Counted from the stretch's first letter, positions 1 to 9,957 are shown. The stretch: 64,000 bases of DNA from JAAUUE01 sp943370025 (GCA_943370025.1 CALRPI020000006.1:1-64000), one strand, 5' to 3'. Notes: generated by a model not told the origin, from the letters alone. Made by a program: numbers and translations.

Positions 1-1
1 A

Positions 2-139
2 TTATTTCGCGAGTTTCGGGCTAAGTCTGATGAGATTGGGGCATTCCCTCACGAAACCAGTTGCTTAACCGTGTTTTTCTTAGTGATTGAGCGCGATCAT
101 GCTAAACATAACCGTAAATCTGTGGCGAAAACTTCATGA
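2..139 (+). CDS. C-terminal end of a protein cut by the window edge, unrecognised
   Basis: One frame is open from the left edge to a TGA at 137-139 and gives about 45 residues ending in NRKSVAKTS. The other two forward frames close quickly. The tail is basic and has a short hydrophobic patch (CLTVFFLVIE). It could be the end of a transposase or of another protein, but no family signature is visible, so this is only a candidate partial gene. Confidence 0.3.
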   Translation, partial: LFREFRAKSDEIGAFPHETSCLTVFFLVIERDHAKHNRKSVAKTS

Positions 140-276
140 CACTAACAAAAATCAGTTATCAATGAATAATTATCAGTTATCTGTGAATAGTTATCTGTGA
201 ATATTTGTCAGTGAACAGCTATCAATGAACAGCTATCTAAAGATTGTTTCTAATATCCATAGATTGTCTCTAACTT

Positions 277-372
277 ATATAGTCAGTGCCAAGCTAGTTA
301 GGACAAAGACGTTTTTTGGGGTGCACTCCGTGCGCCCCAAAAAACATCCTAAGCAAAGTGGCGCTTGCTATA
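277..372. mobile_element. Miniature element, family B (copy 1)
   Basis: A 96-bp palindromic unit with imperfect terminal inverted repeats (TATAGTCAGTGCCA at the left, TATAGCAAGCGCCA as the reverse complement of the right) and a central hairpin of the form TTGGGGTGCAC/GTGCGCCCCAA. It is the reverse complement of the unit at 27039-27134. No protein is encoded, so it fits a non-autonomous MITE. Confidence 0.7.
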
Positions 373-430
373 ACTGGTAACTAATACTTCGACAATTCCT
401 ACTGTGAGCTTGCCGAAATGCTCAGCACAA

Positions 431-537
431 TTACAGTGGTTTAAGAGTGGGTGGCTACAGCCACCCACTCTTAAACCCAACGTGGATAGGGCTTTCAATA
501 TTTATGGTGTGTCTCATTTGAACGCAAAGTGGTGTGA
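431..537 (+). mobile_element. Miniature element, family A (copy 1, full length)
   Basis: A 107-bp member of the most frequent repeat family here. The left part is a hairpin (agagtgggtggct / agccacccactct). The right part carries a conserved tail with the words gatagg and catttgaacgcaaag. Ends resemble TACAGCAGTTTG inverted, with TA at the outer edges; this copy is somewhat diverged at both ends. Confidence 0.75.
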
Positions 538-721
538 CTGATAACTGATAGCTATAGCAACTCTAAATCCTTCGCTAGATCAATATGCTTCTAAATTAAA
601 TGATTTTCCTTGCCTCCGGTAGGGTAAATCAATTAAGGTCGCTATAATATCTGGTAGCTGATAACTGGTCACTAGTAACTGAATAACTGGTAACTGTTCA
701 CTGAATAATTGGTAACTGACG

Positions 722-3700
722 ATGGAAGCGATCGCTAATTATGTAATTACACAGAAAATCTCTGAGAATCCCAATTCTCTGGTCTATCGGGCTATCCGCC
801 AAGAAGACCAACTCCCTGTCATCCTCAAATTACCCCAAGCCGATTATCCGACCCAAAAACAAATTCTCTACTACCAAAGAGAATATCAACTCACCAGCCA
901 GTTACACCTAGAAGAAGTGGTTCGATCGTATGAACTGCTAGATTATCAGCACAAGCCCTTGCTAGTCATGGAAGATTTTGGGGGAGAATCTCTCAAGTAT
1001 TGGCTAAAAAACAAGGAATTTACCATTCAAGAAATTCTAGAAATTGCCATTAAGATCGTCGATATTATTTATGAAATCCATCAGCTAGATATTGTTCATA
1101 AAGATATTAATCCTTCTAATTTGGTCTACAATCCAACAACTAAACAACTAAAAATCATTGACTTTGGTATTGCCACGATCCTTTCCCGCCAGAATCCCAA
1201 CGTGGCTAATCCGGAATTTCTGGAGGGAACCCTGACCTATATGTCTCCGGAGCAGACCGGGCGCATGAACCATCCCCTAGATTACCGGACAGATTTTTAT
1301 GCCTTTGGGGTGACTCTCTACCAACTTTTGACTAAGCAATTACCCTTCAACGCCACGGAACCCCTCAAACTGATCCATAGCCATCTGGCAAAGCAACCCA
1401 ATCCTTTGGTTAATATCAATCCCCAGATTCCCCCAGCCTTAAATCATCTTGTCCTGAAGCTGATGGCCAAAAATGTTGAGGCTAGATACCAAAGTGCTGT
1501 GGGAATTCAGGCTGATTTAGAAAGGTGTTTGACTGAGTTGAAGCGGGGGAAGATTCCCGACTTTCCTTTGGCAACCAAAGATTTGACCGATCGCGTCCCC
1601 AATTACTCGCAACTGGGTGATGTCCAGAATCCTATCCCTAGTAACTCCTCAGAAGACCAAGACTCAAAATCAACAGCTAAAGTTTTGCCTGAAAAAGTTG
1701 ATGAAGGGGATTTCCTCAACGTGACTATTAACACCTCTAGTAGTTTCGATCAAATCCTAGATATGGGGGCAGTGATCAAAGCTTCTAAGGCAATTTCTGG
1801 GGAATTGGAGCTAGATAAACTGCTGACAACTTTCATGAGTATTCTCCTCGAAAGTGCGGGAGCGCAGATTGGTTACCTATTGTTGGAGTCTCAGGGGCAG
1901 TGGTTGATTGAGGCGGTGGGGACTGGAGAAGATATTACTGTTTTGCAATCTCAGCCTCTAGCGGAGCATATCCCAGCAGCGATCGTCAACTATGTGCTCC
2001 AGACAGGGCAAAGTGTGGTGGAAAATGATGCAAAAACTAAATTTACCGAAGACTCCTACATCCAACTCTATCAAATCAAATCATTGCTGTGTGCGCCTCT
2101 CCTGCACCAAGGCAAGATTATGGGGATTATTTACCTAGAAAATAATTTGGCAACGGGAGTATTTGATGCCCATCGCCTAGCCATGCTGAAAGTCCTCTCT
2201 AGTCAGGCAGTAATGTCGATTACTAATGCCAAGCTATACCAAGAATTGCAGCAGCGGGAAAATCAACTGCGGCAATTCCTCGATGCGATCCCCTTGGGGG
2301 TATCTGTCCACAACCTCCAAGGGGGAATTTCCTACATTAATCCCGTGGGGCAGATTCTGATTCAGCAGGGGCAGGAAAACCTTGTAGATGCGATCAATTC
2401 TCTGATCGATGGGGATAGTGATGAGAACAGTGGTGAAGATAGTGGCGGAGATGGTGATAAGGAGAATGATGACCTGAATTTTCTGATTAATGGAGATCAC
2501 CAAGGAAATTTAGTCACAGCACCGCAATTTTACCAAGCTGGGACAAGCAATCTTTATCCTTGGGATGATTTGCCTCTAATCCGGGCATTGCAGGGCGAAA
2601 GTGCTGTGGCAGATGATCTAGAAATCCATCACCCCGATCGCATTATTCCCTTAGAAATTCATTCCACACCAATTTTTGATCATCAAGGGCAGGTCGTTTA
2701 TGTGGTTAACACCTTGATGGATATTAGCCAACGCAAGCAGGCAGAGCAGATACTGCTGGACTACAACTACACCCTAGAGCAGCAGGTGGCAGAGCGCACC
2801 AAGGAGCTAGAGGAAGAAATTGTCCAACACCAGCTCACAGAGTTTGCTCTCCAGCAAAGCGAAGCACAAAATCATGCCATATTACAAGCGATTCCGGATC
2901 TAATGTTCCGAATCAGTGATGCAGGGATCTATTTGGGCTATACCAAGACAAATGACGCATTGTTAGATTTAGTTTCCCCAGAAAATAAATCTGCAGGGAA
3001 GCACATAGCGGAGATTTTGCCCCCAGAGCTTTGTCAGCGGCAAATGCATTACACTACCCAAGCTTTGACAACCGGGGAGATTCAGATGTATGAGCAGGAA
3101 ATCACCTTTGGAGACAAAGTTCAGTATGAAGAGGTGCGGGTAGTTCCTATTGTCGGGAGAGATGAAGTGTTGTTTATGATCCGCAATGTCAGCGATCGCA
3201 AACAAGCAGAGATTGCCCTAGCGGAGAGCGAAGCTCAAAATCGGGCGATCCTCCAAGCCATCCCAGATATTATGTTTCGGCTCAATGCCCAAGGTACTTA
3301 TCTAGGATTTGTGACTTCCTCTGAGCTACAGAATTTGATCCCAGATGAGGATAATCCAGTAGGCAAAAATGTTCGGGAAACGGGAGATATGATTCCCGAA
3401 ATTTATCAAAGTCATATGCATCACATGGCTCTGGCTCTGACAACTGGCAAAACCCAGATCTACGAACAGGAAATAACTGTTCAGGGAATTGTTCAGCAGG
3501 AGGAGGTGCGAATAGTTCCCATTGAAGGGAAAGATGAGGCGTTGTTTATGATCCGGGATATTGGCGATCGCAAACGCGCCGAAGCTGCCCTAGCTGCAAG
3601 TGAGGCGCAAAATCGAGCAATTCTCCAAGCTATCCCAGATCTCATGTTCCGAGTCAGTGCCGAAGGTATTTATCTAGGATTTATCACCTCCTCTAACTTT

Positions 3701-5368
3701 GTAAACTTACTTCCAGAAACAGAAGACCCTGTGGGCAGAACCATGGAGGAAGTCGGAAAAGCTGTTTCCCCAGAAATTCTGCACAAACAAATGCACCACA
3801 TGGCACTGGCTCTGAAAACTGGTGTTTCTCAAGTCTATGAACAGGAACTAAATATCAACGGAAGTCCCCAGTATGAAGAGGTGCGGGTTGTCCCTGTAGA
3901 AAATGGCAAGGAAGTTCTATTTATGATCCGGGATATTGGCGATCGCAAGCGCGCCGAAGCTGCCCTAGCGGATAGTGAAGCCCGTAACCGAGCTATTCTC
4001 CAAGCCATACCAGATATGATGTTTCGGGTCAATTCCCAAGGTGTTTATCTAGGATTTGTCAGTTCCTCTAATCTGAAAAACCTAGTTTCCGATAATCTTG
4101 TGGGCAGGAATATGGATGAAAACAAAGAGATGTTCCCTAAAGCCTATCAACTCCAAAAAGACCACATGGCGATTGCCCTGAAAACTAGGCAAACCCAGAT
4201 CTATGAACAGGAAATAAACATCGATGGGCAAATCCAAAACGAAGAGGTGCGGGTAGTGCCGATTGAAGAGATAGATGAGGTCTTGTTTATGATCCGGAAT
4301 ATTAGCGATCGCAAGCAAGCCGAAATCAACCTCAGACAAAAAAACCAAGAATTAGGCGCAACCCTCGAAGAACTCAAACAAACCCAACATGAATTGGTGC
4401 AATCAGAGAAAATGGCTGCCCTAGGGCAACTGGTCGCTGGCGTAGCGCACGAGATTAATAATCCCCTAGGAGCAATTAGTTCTTCGGTAGAAAATATTAG
4501 TGACTTCTTTGAGAAAACCTTAGGAGACTTGCCTGTTTTCTTTGACTCTCTCTCCCTAGAAGAAAAACAGGCTTTCTCCCATCTCTTACAAACCTCTGCC
4601 GCCCAAACCACTAGTCTCTCTAGCAAAGAAAAACGTCAAATTCGTCGGGCACTGACCCAAGAACTAGATGATATAGGGATTGATAACAGTGATACGATCG
4701 CCGACACCATGGTAGATACTGGCATCTATAGCCAAGTCACCCCACTGCTGCCAATTCTTCGTAGTCCTAACTGTACCCATATTTTTAAGTTTGCCTACCA
4801 GTTAGCCACCCTAAAAACCAGTAGTGACACTATTAGAATGGCTAGTAGCCGGGCCGCCAAAATTGTCTTTGCCCTGAAGAGCTATGCTCGCTACGATCAG
4901 TCGGGGAATAAAACCCTTGCTAACGTAATAGATGGCATCGAAACTGTCCTGACTATTTATCAAAATCAACTCAAGCAAGGAGTTGAGATCATTCGTAACT
5001 ATCCAGAGGAAATTCCCTCAATTCTGTGCTATCCCGATGAACTTAATCAAGTCTGGACAAATCTAGTCCATAATGCTTTACAAGCAATGAATAATAAAGG
5101 TATTCTCACGATCATGGTGCAACTACACAAAAAACATATCTGCCTAGAGGTGACGGATAGTGGCGCAGGGATTCCTCCAGAGGTACTACCCAAAATTTTC
5201 GATCCATTTTTTACGACTAAGCCTACTGGAGAAGGCAGTGGTTTGGGATTAAATATAGTCAAGAAAATTATTGATAAACATGATGGAACTATCTCGGTAC
5301 GTAGTGTACCCAAAGCCACAACTTTTACAATTTATCTGCCTTTGCTGATCCCGACAAAATCTCCATAG
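722..5368 (+). CDS. Ser/Thr kinase-GAF-multi-PAS-histidine kinase fusion
   Basis: Giant cytoplasmic signalling protein of 1548 residues. A protein-kinase domain occupies about 1-280, with ATP lysine in VILKLPQ, catalytic loop HKDINPSN and a DFG motif. A GAF domain follows (about 345-500), then a PAS-like region and a coiled coil. Next come four strongly similar PAS units of about 125 residues, each opening with SEAQNRAILQAIPD-type sequence and closing with RDIGDRK. A histidine kinase ends the protein: H-box VAHEINNP (His1243), N-box NLVHNALQ, G-boxes DSGAGIP and GSGLGLN. The layout resembles cyanobacterial HstK-type dual kinases, but the large AAA-like ATPase often found between kinase and GAF is absent. 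The kinase loop has Asn where HRDxK usually has Lys. No receiver domain or cognate regulator lies next to it. ATG start, no strong Shine-Dalgarno sequence. Confidence 0.93.
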   Translation: MEAIANYVITQKISENPNSLVYRAIRQEDQLPVILKLPQADYPTQKQILYYQREYQLTSQLHLEEVVRSYELLDYQHKPLLVMEDFGGESLKYWLKNKEFTIQEILEIAIKIVDIIYEIHQLDIVHKDINPSNLVYNPTTKQLKIIDFGIATILSRQNPNVANPEFLEGTLTYMSPEQTGRMNHPLDYRTDFYAFGVTLYQLLTKQLPFNATEPLKLIHSHLAKQPNPLVNINPQIPPALNHLVLKLMAKNVEARYQSAVGIQADLERCLTELKRGKIPDFPLATKDLTDRVPNYSQLGDVQNPIPSNSSEDQDSKSTAKVLPEKVDEGDFLNVTINTSSSFDQILDMGAVIKASKAISGELELDKLLTTFMSILLESAGAQIGYLLLESQGQWLIEAVGTGEDITVLQSQPLAEHIPAAIVNYVLQTGQSVVENDAKTKFTEDSYIQLYQIKSLLCAPLLHQGKIMGIIYLENNLATGVFDAHRLAMLKVLSSQAVMSITNAKLYQELQQRENQLRQFLDAIPLGVSVHNLQGGISYINPVGQILIQQGQENLVDAINSLIDGDSDENSGEDSGGDGDKENDDLNFLINGDHQGNLVTAPQFYQAGTSNLYPWDDLPLIRALQGESAVADDLEIHHPDRIIPLEIHSTPIFDHQGQVVYVVNTLMDISQRKQAEQILLDYNYTLEQQVAERTKELEEEIVQHQLTEFALQQSEAQNHAILQAIPDLMFRISDAGIYLGYTKTNDALLDLVSPENKSAGKHIAEILPPELCQRQMHYTTQALTTGEIQMYEQEITFGDKVQYEEVRVVPIVGRDEVLFMIRNVSDRKQAEIALAESEAQNRAILQAIPDIMFRLNAQGTYLGFVTSSELQNLIPDEDNPVGKNVRETGDMIPEIYQSHMHHMALALTTGKTQIYEQEITVQGIVQQEEVRIVPIEGKDEALFMIRDIGDRKRAEAALAASEAQNRAILQAIPDLMFRVSAEGIYLGFITSSNFVNLLPETEDPVGRTMEEVGKAVSPEILHKQMHHMALALKTGVSQVYEQELNINGSPQYEEVRVVPVENGKEVLFMIRDIGDRKRAEAALADSEARNRAILQAIPDMMFRVNSQGVYLGFVSSSNLKNLVSDNLVGRNMDENKEMFPKAYQLQKDHMAIALKTRQTQIYEQEINIDGQIQNEEVRVVPIEEIDEVLFMIRNISDRKQAEINLRQKNQELGATLEELKQTQHELVQSEKMAALGQLVAGVAHEINNPLGAISSSVENISDFFEKTLGDLPVFFDSLSLEEKQAFSHLLQTSAAQTTSLSSKEKRQIRRALTQELDDIGIDNSDTIADTMVDTGIYSQVTPLLPILRSPNCTHIFKFAYQLATLKTSSDTIRMASSRAAKIVFALKSYARYDQSGNKTLANVIDGIETVLTIYQNQLKQGVEIIRNYPEEIPSILCYPDELNQVWTNLVHNALQAMNNKGILTIMVQLHKKHICLEVTDSGAGIPPEVLPKIFDPFFTTKPTGEGSGLGLNIVKKIIDKHDGTISVRSVPKATTFTIYLPLLIPTKSP

Positions 5369-5550
5369 ATTACAGAGTTAGATGCTATCGATTAAGTCTG
5401 ATTTTCTGCCCCCAGAGGAGGTGTACAATCAGATTCTAGCTACTTTATCAATGATCTCTTGCAGATTGAAGCTGTTAATCAAAAGGAAATAGTTGTGTTG
5501 CATGAGGTATACCACAACTACCTCCCCAATTAAATGTCTATTAGCTGATA

Positions 5551-6468
5551 ATGCCCTTAGTTTCTATTATTCTAGTTAGTTATAATAGTGCAGCAATAAT
5601 TAAAGATTGTCTCCAATCCTTGAGGCAGTTTAATCAATCTGTCGCTTTAGAAGTGATTGTAGTTGATAATGCTTCTCAGGATGGCAGTCCAGAAATAATT
5701 GCTGAATATTTTCCCGAAGTGATTGTACTTCGGGAAACAACTAATCATGGGTTTGGCAAAGGAAATAATATTGGTGCAGGCGTAGCACGGGGAGAATTTA
5801 TTCTATTTTTGAATCCTGATACGATCGCTATCTGTGATTTTTTGCCTAGCTTATTAGAAGTAATGGCGCAGGATAGCCAAGTGGGGATTGTTGCCCCGAA
5901 GTTAATTAATCGGGATGGAACTGTGCAAATTTCTATCTCTCCAGCTATTAGTGTCTGGGGAGAATACTTAGCCCAGAAGCGATCGCACCAATACCGCCGG
6001 GGCAAAAACTTAAAGAAAATTACCCAAGCTTTTGCCCATCAACAGGAAGTAGATATTGTTGTCGGGGCAGCTCTGTTGATTCGTCAGAAGCTATTTGAGC
6101 AACTCCGGGGCTTTGATGAAAAGTTTTTTATGTATTTTGAAGAATCTGACCTCTGCCAGCGATCGCAATATTTGGGCTGGAAAATTATCTACTATCCCTA
6201 CGTTTCTGTGATTCATTTACACGGAGAATCCACCAAGAAAATCCATGACCAGATGAATCTAGAATATCGGCGTAGTCAGGTCTATTATTACCGCAAACAT
6301 CGCCCTCTCTGGGAACAAAAGTTTCTCCAAATATACTTACTAATTAAATTTGGTTTCATCTGGTTATTATCCCTTATTCCTCAATCTAAAAAGCAATCAA
6401 GTAAACAATCCCTAAGGAATGTCACCCATAAAATTCTCTTAACAGCTTTAGATAGTCGAGGTAAATAA
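5551..6468 (+). CDS. Family 2 glycosyltransferase (rhamnosyltransferase-like)
   Basis: 305-residue GT-A enzyme expected to move a sugar from a nucleotide donor to a surface polysaccharide or glycolipid. It opens with the GT2 signature VSIILVSYNS and has a nucleotide-binding VVDNASQDGS. A DxD-like FLNPDT and the acceptor-side GFDEKFFMYFEESDLCQR, typical of WbbL/rhamnosyltransferase-like GT2 members, follow. A hydrophobic stretch near residue 265 (LIKFGFIWLLSLI) may attach it to the membrane. The next gene, a GT4 enzyme, starts 43 bases downstream on the same strand, so the two probably form a small polysaccharide unit. Donor and acceptor cannot be told from sequence. Confidence 0.9.
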   Translation: MPLVSIILVSYNSAAIIKDCLQSLRQFNQSVALEVIVVDNASQDGSPEIIAEYFPEVIVLRETTNHGFGKGNNIGAGVARGEFILFLNPDTIAICDFLPSLLEVMAQDSQVGIVAPKLINRDGTVQISISPAISVWGEYLAQKRSHQYRRGKNLKKITQAFAHQQEVDIVVGAALLIRQKLFEQLRGFDEKFFMYFEESDLCQRSQYLGWKIIYYPYVSVIHLHGESTKKIHDQMNLEYRRSQVYYYRKHRPLWEQKFLQIYLLIKFGFIWLLSLIPQSKKQSSKQSLRNVTHKILLTALDSRGK

Positions 6469-6511
6469 TGATTACTGTCTATGATTGCAAATTCCAAGGC
6501 CGTTGGTATCT

Positions 6512-7555
6512 ATGAAAATTCTAGTTAATTTGGTTTTTGTCCCCAAAGAGCCTACAGGTTTAGCCAACTATAGTTTATCCCTCCTCAAGCATTTATCTTT
6601 GCCCAATTCAGAGGTGCTTGATTCTAGAATTTACAAAAATCTGACCAATGATTTTGGCATCAAAGGACATTTTCGCCGCCTCTGGTGGACACAATCAGCC
6701 CTACCGAGAATCTATCGACAAAAACAGGCTGGTCTAATATTTTCCCCAATTCCTGAAGCTCCCCTATTTACCAAGTGTCGCTTCGCGGTCACCGTCCATG
6801 ATCTGATTCCCCTTAGATTTCCCCAATGGTTCTCCAAGGCGCAAATCTTCTATTGCCGTTATTATCTCCGCCAAGTGCTGCACCAAGCCGATCGCATCTT
6901 TTGCAATTCCCTGACCACGGCTGAGGATGTCCAGCATTTTCTGGATGTCCCCAAAAGAAAGTTGGTGATTACGCCCCTCGGTTGTGATCATGACCAATTC
7001 CAGTTCCTTGATTTACCAACCAGTAACTATTTTTTGTATATCGGCAGGGGAAATCCCCACAAAAATGTCGATCGCCTGATTAGAGCCTTTGCTCAGTTGC
7101 CCCAAGCTCAAAACTACGATCTGTGGCTGGCGGGTTCCTTTGATCCCCGCTATACTCCCGGATTGCAGCAATTAGCGATCGATTTAGGAGTGCAAACTCA
7201 GGTGAAATTTCTCGATTATGTCCCCGATCGGGAGTTGTCGCAATTGATTAATCGCGCGATCGCCCTAGTGTTTCCAAGTCTCTGGGAAGGCTTTGGCTTG
7301 CCAGTCTTAGAAGCGATGGCTTGTGGCACCCCAGTGATTACCTCGAATCTGGCTGCCCTAAAGGAAGTGGCAGGAGAGGCGGCAATGTTGGTCAATCCCT
7401 ATGCCCCAGCAGAAATTACCAGCGCCATGCAGGATTTGCTGCAAGATCAAGGCTTGCGATCGCACCTGCGCGATCGAGGATTAGCCAGAGCCAAACAATT
7501 TACTTGGCAACAAACTGCGATCGCCACTCAAACAGTCCTCCAATCCTATGATTAA
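6512..7555 (+). CDS. Family 4 glycosyltransferase
   Basis: 347-residue GT-B retaining glycosyltransferase. The N-terminal half has the acceptor-side motif PTGLANYS. The C-terminal half carries the nucleotide-sugar site FLYIGRGNPHKNVDRLI and the E-x7-E motif in PSLWEGFGLPVLEAMACGTPVI. The reading frame can be extended to a TTG at 6485, but ATG 6512 gives the usual MKILVNL family start, so I chose it. It follows the GT2 gene with a short gap and probably works in the same glycan pathway. Substrate unknown. Confidence 0.9.
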   Translation: MKILVNLVFVPKEPTGLANYSLSLLKHLSLPNSEVLDSRIYKNLTNDFGIKGHFRRLWWTQSALPRIYRQKQAGLIFSPIPEAPLFTKCRFAVTVHDLIPLRFPQWFSKAQIFYCRYYLRQVLHQADRIFCNSLTTAEDVQHFLDVPKRKLVITPLGCDHDQFQFLDLPTSNYFLYIGRGNPHKNVDRLIRAFAQLPQAQNYDLWLAGSFDPRYTPGLQQLAIDLGVQTQVKFLDYVPDRELSQLINRAIALVFPSLWEGFGLPVLEAMACGTPVITSNLAALKEVAGEAAMLVNPYAPAEITSAMQDLLQDQGLRSHLRDRGLARAKQFTWQQTAIATQTVLQSYD

Positions 7556-7720
7556 GGTTTTGTATTCTCATTGATTGATTTATATTGATTGTAGGTGACT
7601 TAACCTAACTGAAATTTGGTTAATCTTCTTCCAGTTATGCCTGTGGTATTCTATGAATCGAGTCTCAGTTACTCCCAGTTTGTAAAAGTTTAACAACTGC
7701 ACCCCCTATTAAGATTTCCC

Positions 7721-9694
7721 GTGAAAAAACGTAGAACCCACACTAGAAATTACTTTAAACGCCGTCGTCTGTTATTAGTTATTGCGTTCTTCATCACCGT
7801 AGGTCTATTTCTACTAGTAGCCCGACCTTGGCAAAGCCATAGCCTCCAAAATGCAGCTAACCAAGGCGCAACTAATGTTAGTGCTGCAAATAATTCAACT
7901 AATGCTCCTAATGCTCCCAGCCCTGTCCTTGAGAGTAATGGCGGCTTTCCTCAACTTAATCCCCTGCCCACCGCTAAGGAAACTTGGGAATGCGAAGTAG
8001 CGATTATTGGGGGTTCCTTTGGCGGGATCGCTGCGGCTGGTCAAGCAATGCAGGCAGGAGTTCAGACCTGTGTGATTGAAATGACACCGTGGCTGGGGGG
8101 ACAGATTAGCTCTCAGGCGGTGTCGGCGATCGACAAATCCCAAGCTATGAACTCCCTAGGAAATTTCTCCACCAACTGGATTGAATTTAAAAAACTAATC
8201 TCTGAACAACCTGTGGATTTACCCGCTTGGACTAAAGTTCCGGCGGGGACAAAAGTAGCAGATATCAATGGCTGCTGGGTAGGTAATCTCTGTTTTCCTC
8301 CCAATACTGGGGCTAAAGCTGCTGAACTCTGGTTAAAACAAGCCTCTGCTAAATCTCCCAACAGTCGCTGGGGAACAGGAATTGCCTTCAAGGGGGCAAA
8401 ATTTGATGCCGATGGCAAAAATATTATCGCCGTTTATGCCGTGAAACGAACTGCCAAAGACCCCAACTACCTACCCAAGGGCAGGTTATCCCAAGAATTG
8501 GTTCCTTGGTATTACTGGAGTGGCGATGATGTATGGACAAAAACTCCTATCAAACTCCAAGCCCCAGCGGGGAAGAGAATGATCGTCATTGATGCCACGG
8601 ATACAGGGGAGTTAATTGCTTGGGCGGGGCTGCCCTACCGAGTTGGCTCAGAGGCTAAAGCTAGAACCAAGGAAGTCCATGCTGCTCCCCAAGATAATCC
8701 CGAATGTACCCAAGCTTTTACCTATCCCTTTGCTCTGGCTATCTATGACGACAAGGGTAAATCTAGAGCCGATATTGCCAAACTTCAGCCCGGTTGGTCA
8801 CGGGAAACCCACCGGAGTATGTACGATCTGGAAGGATTTCCCATGTATCGGGGACGGAGTTTGTTTAACTACCGCCGCATCGTCAATGCCACGGGGAGCG
8901 ATCGCTTCAAGGGCACTCCCGGTTTAGGCGACATTTCGATGATCAACTGGAACAAGGGCAATGATTGGGGAATTATGAATCCATCTTTGATCATGACGGA
9001 GGAAGGATTGCAGAAATCTGGACAACGCCAAAACTGGACAGGTGCTCTGAACTACAACGCCCTCAAGGATGGGGAAAATCATGCTCTCTTATTTGCGGAA
9101 TGGTTGATGGAAAAACAATCCCGCCCCAATTTCCCCCTCAGCTTGCTCCAAGGCAAAGATTCCCCCATGGGCACCGAGTCTGGTTTGAGTATCTATCCCT
9201 ACATTCGGGAAGGCAGGAGAATTTTGGGGCGATCGGCTTATGGGCAGCCAGAGTTTCAAATGCTGGAGCAGGATATTCGCTCTGATATGTCTGGGGGGCG
9301 AGATTTTCGGAAAACCGCCGTTGCTCTCACCCACTACGATGTGGATATTCACGGCTGTCGGTACATGAACTGGGAACCTTCTAATTCTGCCGAAAATGCC
9401 CCCAGTTGGGAAGAAAACGTTTCTCCAGTTTTCATTCCCCTAGAGGCACTAATTCCCCAAAAGGTGGAAAACCTGCTCATGGGCGGCAAAGGTCTAGCCG
9501 TGTCCCACATTGTGAATGCTGTCACCCGCATCCACAATGGCGAATGGGGAGTGGGAACTGCCGCTGGTACAGTAGCTGCATGGCTACTCCGGGAAGCCCC
9601 AGCCAACACCACACCTGCCGCAGTAGTTCCGAAGGGTCTGATGTCTCAATTGCAAACCTATCTGCGGCAGCAGGGAGTGCGTTTGGATTGGTAA
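7721..9694 (+). CDS. Membrane-anchored FAD-dependent oxidoreductase
   Basis: 657 residues starting at GTG. A very basic N-terminus (KKRRTHTRNYFKRRR) precedes one hydrophobic segment at about 16-34, then an Asn/Ala-rich linker. This indicates a signal anchor with the enzyme outside the cytoplasm or facing the lumen. The flavin site is CEVAIIGGSFGGIAAAGQA with a downstream WLGGQ, the pattern of the FAD_oxidored (PF12831-like) family. A second FAD contact is likely in the C-terminal LLMGGKGLAVSHIVN. Several Cys and Trp residues sit between. The substrate is unknown; relatives are annotated only as FAD-dependent oxidoreductase. It stands alone, with a hairpin terminator right after it. Confidence 0.85.
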   Translation: MKKRRTHTRNYFKRRRLLLVIAFFITVGLFLLVARPWQSHSLQNAANQGATNVSAANNSTNAPNAPSPVLESNGGFPQLNPLPTAKETWECEVAIIGGSFGGIAAAGQAMQAGVQTCVIEMTPWLGGQISSQAVSAIDKSQAMNSLGNFSTNWIEFKKLISEQPVDLPAWTKVPAGTKVADINGCWVGNLCFPPNTGAKAAELWLKQASAKSPNSRWGTGIAFKGAKFDADGKNIIAVYAVKRTAKDPNYLPKGRLSQELVPWYYWSGDDVWTKTPIKLQAPAGKRMIVIDATDTGELIAWAGLPYRVGSEAKARTKEVHAAPQDNPECTQAFTYPFALAIYDDKGKSRADIAKLQPGWSRETHRSMYDLEGFPMYRGRSLFNYRRIVNATGSDRFKGTPGLGDISMINWNKGNDWGIMNPSLIMTEEGLQKSGQRQNWTGALNYNALKDGENHALLFAEWLMEKQSRPNFPLSLLQGKDSPMGTESGLSIYPYIREGRRILGRSAYGQPEFQMLEQDIRSDMSGGRDFRKTAVALTHYDVDIHGCRYMNWEPSNSAENAPSWEENVSPVFIPLEALIPQKVENLLMGGKGLAVSHIVNAVTRIHNGEWGVGTAAGTVAAWLLREAPANTTPAAVVPKGLMSQLQTYLRQQGVRLDW

Positions 9695-9700
9695 AAGTAT

Positions 9701-9736
9701 TAGATATTGGAACCCTTGCGAGGGTTCTAATATCTA
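9701..9736 (+). terminator. Hairpin after the FAD oxidoreductase gene
   Basis: A near-perfect inverted repeat (TAGATATTGGAACCCT / AGGGTTCTAATATCTA) with a 4-base loop lies six bases after the stop codon. It lacks a clear T-run, so it may be a terminator, an RNA-stabilising stem or another repeat. Confidence 0.5.
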
Positions 9737-9754
9737 ATTATCCTCACTCCTTTA

Positions 9755-9834
9755 GAGGTCATTTATAAAGTGGCTAGAAGGTCTGACTTTCCGCCCCCGC
9801 CGGGGGCGAAAAATCAGACTTTATAAATAGCCTC
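9755..9834. mobile_element. Miniature element, family C (copy 1) with TTA target duplication
   Basis: 80-bp unit with terminal repeats GAGGTCATTTATAAAGT and GAGGCTATTTATAAAGT (reverse complement of the right end) around a GC-rich hairpin (CGCCCCCGCCGGGGGCG). It is flanked on both sides by TTA. The 3-bp TNA duplication is what IS5-family (IS1031/IS427 group) transposases make. Confidence 0.75.
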
Positions 9835-9851
9835 TTAGTGGTGGCGATAAG

Positions 9852-9957
9852 TACGGCAGTTTGAGAGTGGGTGGCTACAGCCACCCACTCTCAAACCCAA
9901 CATTGATAGGACTTTTAATATTTGTGGTGTGTCTTATTTGAACGCAAAGTACTGTAG
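9852..9957 (+). mobile_element. Miniature element, family A (copy 2, full length)
   Basis: 106-bp full-length copy: left end TACGGCAGTTTGAG, hairpin arm, conserved tail catttgaacgcaaag (here cttatttgaacgcaaag), right end GTACTGTA. It lies between family C copy 1 and the ParA gene, about 30 bases before the ParA start codon, so it may affect that promoter. Confidence 0.8.

Larger units (their letters stand above)
140..721. other. Repeat-rich intergenic region upstream of the large kinase gene
   Basis: No gene was found. The stretch 145-240 is a degenerate tandem array of a roughly 17-base unit of the type cagttatcaatgaa. A similar degenerate series (ctggtaactgaataa type) runs from about 650 to 720, directly before the start codon. 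Between them lie two miniature-element copies (277-372 and 431-537) and a third hairpin around 552-645 with ends of the form GCTATAGCRA. No clear promoter could be assigned. Confidence 0.6.

Noticed and set aside
4201..4626. 141-codon frame antisense to the histidine kinase domain
   Set aside because: It is a shadow of the plus-strand gene; the sequence is Ser/Arg/Cys-rich as expected for antisense reading, and the sense strand has intact motifs.
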